The notes beneath the pieces were generated by a model that was not told where the DNA came from, ran no database searches, and saw nothing but the letters and a program-made list of their open reading frames with translations. From Candidatus Stygibacter frigidus (GTDB lineage Bacteria; Cloacimonadota; Cloacimonadia; Cloacimonadales; TCS61), in contig JAVCCT010000290.1 in NCBI GenBank assembly GCA_030765325.1, forward strand, positions 1 to 12,043: a stretch of 12,043 nt of DNA. Direction: 5' to 3'. Position 1 is the first letter of the stretch, and each line of letters opens with the position of its first letter. Of this stretch, positions 7,127 through 12,043 are shown piece by piece. Both the position numbers and the translations under genes were made by a program.

Positions 7127-8245
7127 TTAGCGAAGCTTTATTGTAGATAGTCCAATTGCGAGCAGCAGCAGGGCAATGATCCAGAAGCGGACTACAATCT
7201 TATCTTCAGAAAAGCCTTTCTTCTGATAGTGATGGTGCAAAGGTGCCATCTTGAAGAACCAGCGTCCTTTGCCATATTTTTTTCTGGTGTATTGAAAATA
7301 TTTTATCTGAATCAGGGATGAAATTGATTCCACTACAAAAATGCCACCGATGATCAAAAAGAATATTTCTTCACGCAGAATGATGGCAATCACTGCCAAC
7401 TGACCACCAAGTGCAAGGGAGCCAGTATCACCCATAAATATTTGTGCCGGTTTGCAATTAAACCATAAGAAACCGAGTAAAGAACCTACAACGCCAGAAA
7501 TAAATACTGTAAGTTCTCCTGCCTGGGGGATAAATTCAAGATTTAGATATTCTGCATTAATGAAATTACCTTTGATATATGACATGATGCCAAGCCCTAT
7601 CAAAGCAATGGATATGGTACCTGTTGCCAAGCCATCTAGTCCATCGGTTAGATTTGTACCATTGGAAGTACCCACAATCATCAGTACAGTGAACGGGATA
7701 AATAACCAGTAGATATTAAGGCTAAGGTTTTTGAAAAACGGGATGCAGATAGTGGTTATCGTGCTTTTATCTATAGGGCTGGTGATAAGAACCACAGCCA
7801 CAAAAAGACCAAGTATTATTTGCCCCAGGAATTTATATATGGCAATCAATCCCCGCTTTTCTTTTTGAATATTCTTTAGATAATCATCCAGGAATCCTAA
7901 TCCACCCAGCCAGATAGTTACCAGATACATCAGGAGTATATAATGGTTTGTGAGATTATTCCATAATAAAGAAGTTACCAGTAACCCGCTGAGAAAAATA
8001 ATGCCACCCATAGATGGAGTATTTGCTTTATCTTTATGTCCAATGTCTATCAGATATTCGCTGATAATTTCCAAAGCCTGCTTCTCTTTGATCTTCTTAA
8101 TTATGAGCGGTCCAACTGTGAGAGTATAAATAAGTCCTGTGATGAATGCCATCACTGACCTAAAAGTAATATATCTGAAAACATTAAAAATATTTAGACC
8201 TAATAATTCGCTGCCTGATAGAGGATCAAACAAATGAAAAAACAT
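7127..8245 (-). CDS. mraY: Phospho-N-acetylmuramoyl-pentapeptide-transferase (MraY)
   Basis: MraY transfers phospho-MurNAc-pentapeptide from UDP to undecaprenyl phosphate, making lipid I at the inner membrane. The 372-residue polytopic protein has the full motif set: HKDKANTPSMGG at 70-81, the Asp pair D120-D121 in GFLDDYLK, GTNLTDGLDGLATG at 196-209, FMGDTGSLALGG at 270-281 with Asp273, and APLHHHY at 334-340 with the His triad. Length is typical (about 360). GGAGGT lies just before the ATG, and the start overlaps the TAA of the nucleotidyltransferase by one base (TAATG), implying coupled translation. None of the usual division and cell-wall cluster genes (murF, murD, ftsW, murG) flank it. 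Other members of this transferase superfamily (WecA type) lack the HHH motif, so MraY is well supported. Confidence 0.96.
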   Translation of the reverse strand: MFFHLFDPLSGSELLGLNIFNVFRYITFRSVMAFITGLIYTLTVGPLIIKKIKEKQALEIISEYLIDIGHKDKANTPSMGGIIFLSGLLVTSLLWNNLTNHYILLMYLVTIWLGGLGFLDDYLKNIQKEKRGLIAIYKFLGQIILGLFVAVVLITSPIDKSTITTICIPFFKNLSLNIYWLFIPFTVLMIVGTSNGTNLTDGLDGLATGTISIALIGLGIMSYIKGNFINAEYLNLEFIPQAGELTVFISGVVGSLLGFLWFNCKPAQIFMGDTGSLALGGQLAVIAIILREEIFFLIIGGIFVVESISSLIQIKYFQYTRKKYGKGRWFFKMAPLHHHYQKKGFSEDKIVVRFWIIALLLLAIGLSTIKLR

Positions 8246-9012
8246 TATACCTCCAAAGAATTCTGGAACATCCAGTTTAGATAATCTTGATCAAGATCAA
8301 ATTCCAAGCTGGTAAATAATTTATTTATATCTTTTTTTGTCTCTAAAAATATTTCTGCGTCCTTCAATCTCTGGGGTTTTCCCACATCCAGCCACCAGCC
8401 TTGATGGGTCCAATAGCTTAGATGTCCTGCAATTGAAAGGGGAATAAATCCTGAAGTGACTAATGAAGAATAACCAGAAGGAAGACACTGGAAAATCTCT
8501 GGTGTGAGTATTGCATTACCCGTATAGGCACAGCAATCTACTAAGTCAGTACCAATGATATTACTGAAATCTTTGACCTGATCACCCTTTACAGCTACGG
8601 TCGGTTTACCTGCTGCAGATACTGCCAGTAGGCTGATATCACCCTTATTTCCCTGAAATTTGATGAACTCAGTTAAGGGAATATCACAAATAATATCAGC
8701 ATTTATCAATAAAAAAGTATCCTTCAGTAATTCTTTGCAATTAGAGATACCACCTCCAGTTCCCAGTAATTCAGTTTCCTCGGACAGGGATATATCAAAT
8801 CCAAAATTATTGTGATGCGCCAGAAAAGCTGCTATTATATCACCCAGATACCAGGTATTAATGATCAGTTCATGTATACCTGCCTGCCGCAATCTGGCAA
8901 GGGTATAACACAAAAGGGGAATACCATTTACCGGAACCATAGGTTTGGGCAGTTTTTGCGTCAAAGGCAAAAGCCGCTTACCCTTTCCTGCTGCCAGTAT
9001 AAAGGCTTTCAT
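8245..9012 (-). CDS. MurU-like sugar-1-phosphate nucleotidyltransferase
   Basis: The 255-residue protein has the nucleotidyltransferase fold signature: LAAGKGKRLLPLT at 7-18 (nucleotide and phosphate loop) with the activating Lys in PKPMVPV at 22-28. GTGGG at 84-88 and NAD at 104-106 (Asp106, Mg ligand) follow. Near the end come YTGNAILTPEIF and WLDVGKPQRL at 207-216. The order and spacing follow MurU, which makes UDP-MurNAc from MurNAc-1-phosphate in peptidoglycan recycling; the operon with mraY makes a muramyl or other wall sugar substrate attractive. Mannose-1-phosphate guanylyl- or heptose-phosphate nucleotidyltransferases share this layout, so substrate is not certain. A start further downstream would remove the nucleotide loop, so the ATG at 9012 is firm. 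It lies right after a terminator-like hairpin that holds the only Shine-Dalgarno candidate. Confidence 0.87.
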   Translation of the reverse strand: MKAFILAAGKGKRLLPLTQKLPKPMVPVNGIPLLCYTLARLRQAGIHELIINTWYLGDIIAAFLAHHNNFGFDISLSEETELLGTGGGISNCKELLKDTFLLINADIICDIPLTEFIKFQGNKGDISLLAVSAAGKPTVAVKGDQVKDFSNIIGTDLVDCCAYTGNAILTPEIFQCLPSGYSSLVTSGFIPLSIAGHLSYWTHQGWWLDVGKPQRLKDAEIFLETKKDINKLFTSLEFDLDQDYLNWMFQNSLEV

Positions 9013-9015
9013 ATT

Positions 9016-9047
9016 AAAAAAAGCTCCCTGATATCAGAGAGCTTTTT
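9016..9047 (-). terminator. Intrinsic terminator-like hairpin after ppdK, overlapping the next gene's RBS
   Basis: Read on the - strand, GCTCTCTG (9042-9035) pairs with CAGGGAGC (9030-9023) around a 4-nt AUAU loop, giving an 8-bp stem with one U-G wobble. Seven U residues follow (9022-9016), and flanking A residues can extend the stem. On the + strand the wobble becomes a C-A mismatch, which favours - strand function. It lies 35-40 nt past the ppdK stop. The 3' arm carries GGGAG, the only Shine-Dalgarno candidate for the nucleotidyltransferase, and the U run ends 3 nt before its ATG. Confidence 0.8.
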
Positions 9048-9081
9048 ATCTTCATATTATTCAAAAGAGTAACTCTCTTGT

Positions 9082-11808
9082 TTACTTAGTGTCCTCAATG
9101 GCTGCCTGGGCTGCTGCCAGACGGGCGATTGGTACGCGGAATGGTGAACAGCTCACATAGTTCATGCCTACGCGGTGACAGAATTTCACGCTTGCCGGTT
9201 CTCCACCATGTTCGCCACAAATTCCCACTTTCAATTCGGGGTTTGTTTCTCTTCCCAGGCGAGTTCCCATTTCTACCAATTGACCAACACCTTCCTGATC
9301 AAGTACTGCAAATGGATCTTCTTTCAAGATTCCCTTTTCCAGATATACTTTAAGGAATTTGCCGGCGTCATCGCGACTGTAGCCAAATGTCATCTGAGTG
9401 AGGTCATTTGTACCAAAGCTGAAGAAATCTGCTTTTTTTGCGATAAGACCAGCGGTAAGTGCTGCCCGGGGGATCTCGATCATAGTGCCCACCAGGTAAT
9501 CAACTCTGCTGCCTTTTTCTGCAAACACTTTCTTAGCGGTGGCACGAATAATTTGTTCCTGCATCTCAAATTCTTCTACTTTACCGATCAGCGGAACCAT
9601 GATCTCAGGATGCACATCAATGCCTTTGGCTTTCACATTAACTGCTGCTTCAATGATAGCGCGTGCCTGCATTTCAGTAATTTCTGGATAGGTATTTCCT
9701 AAACGGCAGCCACGATGTCCCAGCATAGGATTAAATTCTGCCAGGTCGTCAACTTTCTGCTGAATTTCCTTAAGGCTGATCCCCATCTCATCTGCCATTT
9801 CCTGCTGATTTTTTTCTTCGTGAGGTACAAATTCATGCAGAGGAGGATCTAATAGTCTTACTGTCACTCCAAATCCGTTCATAGCTGTGAATATTCCTTC
9901 AAAATCTTCCCGCTGGAAGGGAAGCAGTTTATCAAGTGCTTTACGGCGTCCAGCCTCATCTTCTGCCAGGATCATTTCACGCATGGCTTTGATGCGTTCG
10001 CCTTCAAAGAACATGTGCTCTGTTCTGGTGAGTCCGATTCCCTGAGCACCAAATTCTCTGGCAATTACGCTGTCCTTTGGTGTATCTGCATTTGTCCTCA
10101 CATACATGCGGGTATATTTCTTACAAAGGTCCATCAGTTTACCAAAATTCCCACTTACTTCAGGGATTCTTGTGATGATCTTGCCATCATATATCTCGCC
10201 CTGAGAGCCGTTTAATGATATCCAGTCACCTTCTTTATAGGTAACGCCATCACAAGTCATTGTTTTGGCTTTATAATTTATTTTAACACTGCCAGCACCA
10301 GATACGCAGCACTTGCCTTCGCCTCTGGCAACCACGGCTGCATGAGAAGTCATACCGCCACGTGCTGTTAAGATACCTTCTGCTTTATTCATCCCAGCCA
10401 GATCTTCGGGAGAGGTTTCTATGCGCACCAGGATCACTTTCTTACCGGCTTCTGCCCAGGCTACAGCATCATCTGCCATAAATACTATCTGACCAGTTGC
10501 TGCGCCGGGAGAGGCGGGTAAGCCCTTACCGATCACTTTTGCCTGCTTCAAGGCATCCAGATCAAATACAGGATGCAAAAGCTCATCAAGTTTATTAGGT
10601 TCCACGCGCATGATAGCCGTCTTTTCATCTATCATACCATCTTTCAGCATTTCTATTGCAATGCGAACCATTGCTGCACCAGTACGCTTACCGGTACGAG
10701 TTTGCAGTAACCACAAGCGACCATCTTCGATGGTGAATTCCAGATCCTGCATATCAGAATAATGATTTTCCAGTTTGGTTTCCACTTCTGCGAGTTCATT
10801 ATATAATTTGGGCATTGCTTCTTCCAATGATGGATATTGAGCGGCACGATCTTCTTCTGATACACCTGCCAAAACTGCCCAGCGTTCGCTGCCTGTTTTG
10901 GAGATCTGTTGTGGTGTACGCGTTCCGGCAACCACATCTTCACCCTGGGCATCGATAAGATATTCTCCATTAAAAAGGTCTTCTCCGGTTGCTGCATCGC
11001 GTGTGAATGCCACTCCGGTTGCTGAATTTTCTCCCATATTACCATAAACCATTGCCTGAACGTTTACTGCGGTTCCCCAATCATGAGAGAATTTATGCAT
11101 ATTCCGATAATATTTTGCCCGTTCATTATTCCAGCTGTCAAATACTGCTGTGATTGCTCCCCAGAGTTGTTCCCAGGGATCAGTAGGGAAATCATGCCCT
11201 GTCTTGGTTTTTACGGCTTTTTTGAATCTATCTACCAGAACTTTCAAATCTTCGCAGGTAAGCTCAGTATCAAGTTCTACTTTTTTCTCTTCTTTCATAT
11301 CTTCAATCAGCTTTTCAAAAGGATCAATATCGTCCTTATTATCTGGTTTCATTCCCAGTACCACGTCACCATACATCTGCACGAATCTGCGATAGCTATC
11401 CCAGGCAAAACGCTCATTACCACTTTTGGCTGCCAGCCCTGACACTACATCATCATTTAGTCCCAGGTTGAGTACTGTGTCCATCATACCAGGCATAGAT
11501 ACTCTGGCTCCGGAACGTACAGAGATCAATAGCGGATTGGCTTTATCACCAAATTCCTTCGTCATGATCTTTTCTATATGCTTGATTCCAGTTCCTAATT
11601 CATTCCATAAAAGCTTCTGCACTTCTTCATAACCTAATTTATTATATTCAGTGCATACTTCGGTGGTTATTGTGAAACCAGCAGGAACTGGTACGCCAAT
11701 CAGGTTCATCTCCGCCAGGTTAGCTCCTTTGCCACCCAGAAGATTTTTCATTTCAGTCTTACCTTCGGCAGCTCCACCACCAAAGAGATAAACTCTTTTC
11801 TTTTCCAT
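9082..11808 (-). CDS. ppdK: Pyruvate, phosphate dikinase
   Basis: PPDK interconverts pyruvate + ATP + Pi and PEP + AMP + PPi in the cytoplasm. In anaerobes it serves glycolysis or gluconeogenesis and is PPi-linked. The 908 residues fit the family (about 870-910). The N-terminal ATP-grasp part starts with YLFGGGAAEGKTEMKNLLGGKGANL. The swivelling phospho-His domain has GGMTSHAAVVARG with catalytic His489; Thr487, two residues before it, is the position that regulatory kinase/phosphorylase enzymes modify in some organisms. The C-terminal PEP/pyruvate barrel has RTEHMFF, GTNDLTQMTFGYSRDD and KVGICGEHGG with catalytic Cys864. His and Cys are both shifted by about +33 against the 874-residue Clostridium enzyme, so the extra residues lie N-terminal to the His. 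PEP synthase is excluded by the N-terminal signature. AGGAG 6-7 nt upstream supports the ATG. Confidence 0.98.
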   Translation of the reverse strand: MEKKRVYLFGGGAAEGKTEMKNLLGGKGANLAEMNLIGVPVPAGFTITTEVCTEYNKLGYEEVQKLLWNELGTGIKHIEKIMTKEFGDKANPLLISVRSGARVSMPGMMDTVLNLGLNDDVVSGLAAKSGNERFAWDSYRRFVQMYGDVVLGMKPDNKDDIDPFEKLIEDMKEEKKVELDTELTCEDLKVLVDRFKKAVKTKTGHDFPTDPWEQLWGAITAVFDSWNNERAKYYRNMHKFSHDWGTAVNVQAMVYGNMGENSATGVAFTRDAATGEDLFNGEYLIDAQGEDVVAGTRTPQQISKTGSERWAVLAGVSEEDRAAQYPSLEEAMPKLYNELAEVETKLENHYSDMQDLEFTIEDGRLWLLQTRTGKRTGAAMVRIAIEMLKDGMIDEKTAIMRVEPNKLDELLHPVFDLDALKQAKVIGKGLPASPGAATGQIVFMADDAVAWAEAGKKVILVRIETSPEDLAGMNKAEGILTARGGMTSHAAVVARGEGKCCVSGAGSVKINYKAKTMTCDGVTYKEGDWISLNGSQGEIYDGKIITRIPEVSGNFGKLMDLCKKYTRMYVRTNADTPKDSVIAREFGAQGIGLTRTEHMFFEGERIKAMREMILAEDEAGRRKALDKLLPFQREDFEGIFTAMNGFGVTVRLLDPPLHEFVPHEEKNQQEMADEMGISLKEIQQKVDDLAEFNPMLGHRGCRLGNTYPEITEMQARAIIEAAVNVKAKGIDVHPEIMVPLIGKVEEFEMQEQIIRATAKKVFAEKGSRVDYLVGTMIEIPRAALTAGLIAKKADFFSFGTNDLTQMTFGYSRDDAGKFLKVYLEKGILKEDPFAVLDQEGVGQLVEMGTRLGRETNPELKVGICGEHGGEPASVKFCHRVGMNYVSCSPFRVPIARLAAAQAAIEDTK

Positions 11809-11861
11809 CTTCTTCTCCTTTAATACTTTATATTTTTATTACTATTTTTATCCAGTAAAAA

Positions 11862-11893
11862 ATCATATCATTTATATACCGACTATATGTCAA
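11862..11893 (-). promoter_or_regulatory. Candidate sigma-70-type promoter for ppdK
   Basis: On the - strand a perfect TTGACA lies at 11893-11888. The best -10 match is TATGAT at 11867-11862, but the spacer is 20 nt; with a 17-nt spacer the hexamer is TGATAT (11870-11865), a weak match. The surrounding DNA is very AT-rich. The position, 55-85 nt before the ppdK start, is right for a promoter. The -35 element is convincing; the exact -10 is not settled. Confidence 0.5.
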
Positions 11894-11922
11894 TGAAAAA
11901 ACTCTGTAGAGATGATGGGTTT

Positions 11923-11935
11923 AACAGAGACTGTT
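11923..11935. promoter_or_regulatory. Small inverted repeat upstream of the ppdK -35 element
   Basis: AACAG, a 3-nt centre AGA, and CTGTT form a 13-nt dyad about 30 bp upstream of the TTGACA. Its position would suit an activator site, but short dyads arise by chance in AT-rich spacers and no regulator family can be named. Confidence 0.2.
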
Positions 11936-11954
11936 CAATATATTTTGAGGATTT

Positions 11955-12033
11955 TCACCGTAGGTGATATTTATTTGTAGCCCCAGGTTGGAGCGGAGCG
12001 ACAATCTGGGGCTTTATAATTTATATTCACCTA
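11955..12033. repeat. Long imperfect inverted repeat with GC-rich inner hairpin
   Basis: The inner arms AGCCCCAGGTTG (11979-11990) and CAATCTGGGGCT (12002-12013) pair over 12 positions on the + strand with one G-U, around the loop GAGCGGAGCGA. The outer arms TAGGTGA (11961-11967) and TCACCTA (12027-12033) extend the symmetry through AT-rich sides that match imperfectly. The GC-rich core stands out against its AT-rich surroundings, as in REP-like intergenic elements. No long U run follows directly (the bases are TTATAAT), so an ordinary terminator is less likely. The gene beyond the window edge is unknown. Confidence 0.6.
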
Positions 12034-12043
12034 CCCGTCCCAA

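Noticed and set aside
9043..9081. A promoter for the nucleotidyltransferase-mraY pair between ppdK and the hairpin
   Set aside because: On the - strand there are AT-rich -10-like strings (TAATAT) and a small AGAGT/ACTCT dyad but no matching -35; any transcript from here would also have to pass the terminator.
9175..9702. A 175-codon open frame on the + strand
   Set aside because: It lies wholly antisense to the conserved catalytic C-terminal region of ppdK, and its translation is rich in Cys and Phe with no recognisable domain.
10653..11045. A 130-codon open frame on the - strand in another frame of ppdK
   Set aside because: It overlaps the intact ppdK frame on the same strand and its composition is that of a shifted reading of a conserved gene.

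Overview
The window comes from an AT-rich bacterial chromosome. A lipoprotein with a clear lipobox, a Na+-translocating NADH:quinone oxidoreductase (Nqr) operon, a MurU-like sugar-nucleotide enzyme, MraY and pyruvate phosphate dikinase (PPDK) together suggest an anaerobic or facultative Gram-negative bacterium. The overall style (NqrF of a short type, PPDK-centred PEP/pyruvate metabolism, a dihydroorotate-dehydrogenase-like protein next to nqr) recalls lineages around Cloacimonadota/Fibrobacterota/Bacteroidota. That placement is an inference from memory of protein style, not a measured assignment.

Layout. The left half is on the + strand. It starts with the C-terminal end of a dihydroorotate-dehydrogenase-like protein (to 165). 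Next comes a tightly packed nqrB-nqrC-nqrD-nqrE-nqrF run (189-4082) with overlaps or gaps of at most about 10 nt. The subunits resemble Nqr rather than Rnf, because the last gene is the 2Fe-2S/FAD/NADH subunit NqrF and no RnfB or RnfC appears. nqrA is not in the window. nqrF is split by a one-base frameshift near 3596. After the nqr genes come a cytoplasmic TPR-containing sensor histidine kinase (4119-6035), a conserved protein of unknown function (6071-6526) and a lipoprotein of unknown function (6555-7121). Each of these three has a good Shine-Dalgarno sequence.

The right half is on the - strand and converges on the lipoprotein gene with only 5 nt between stop codons. Read in its own direction it holds ppdK (11808 to 9082), a MurU-like nucleotidyltransferase (9012 to 8245) and mraY (8245 to 7127). 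The last two overlap by one base. Between ppdK and the nucleotidyltransferase sits a strong hairpin followed by seven U residues. It ends three nucleotides before the nucleotidyltransferase start codon and contains that gene's only plausible Shine-Dalgarno sequence. Upstream of ppdK are a probable promoter and, at the window edge, a long imperfect inverted repeat.

How the genes work together. Nqr would oxidise NADH, reduce a membrane quinone and pump Na+. The kinase may sense a cytoplasmic signal, but no response regulator is in view. PPDK interconverts pyruvate and PEP, and PEP also feeds UDP-MurNAc synthesis. The MurU-like enzyme and MraY both belong, at least by family, to muramyl-nucleotide handling and lipid I formation. 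Nothing in the window is clearly a mobile element, CRISPR array, tRNA or rRNA. Most genes are housekeeping. The most notable signals are the nqrF frameshift, the terminator/RBS hairpin, the placement of mraY, and the repeat at the right edge.
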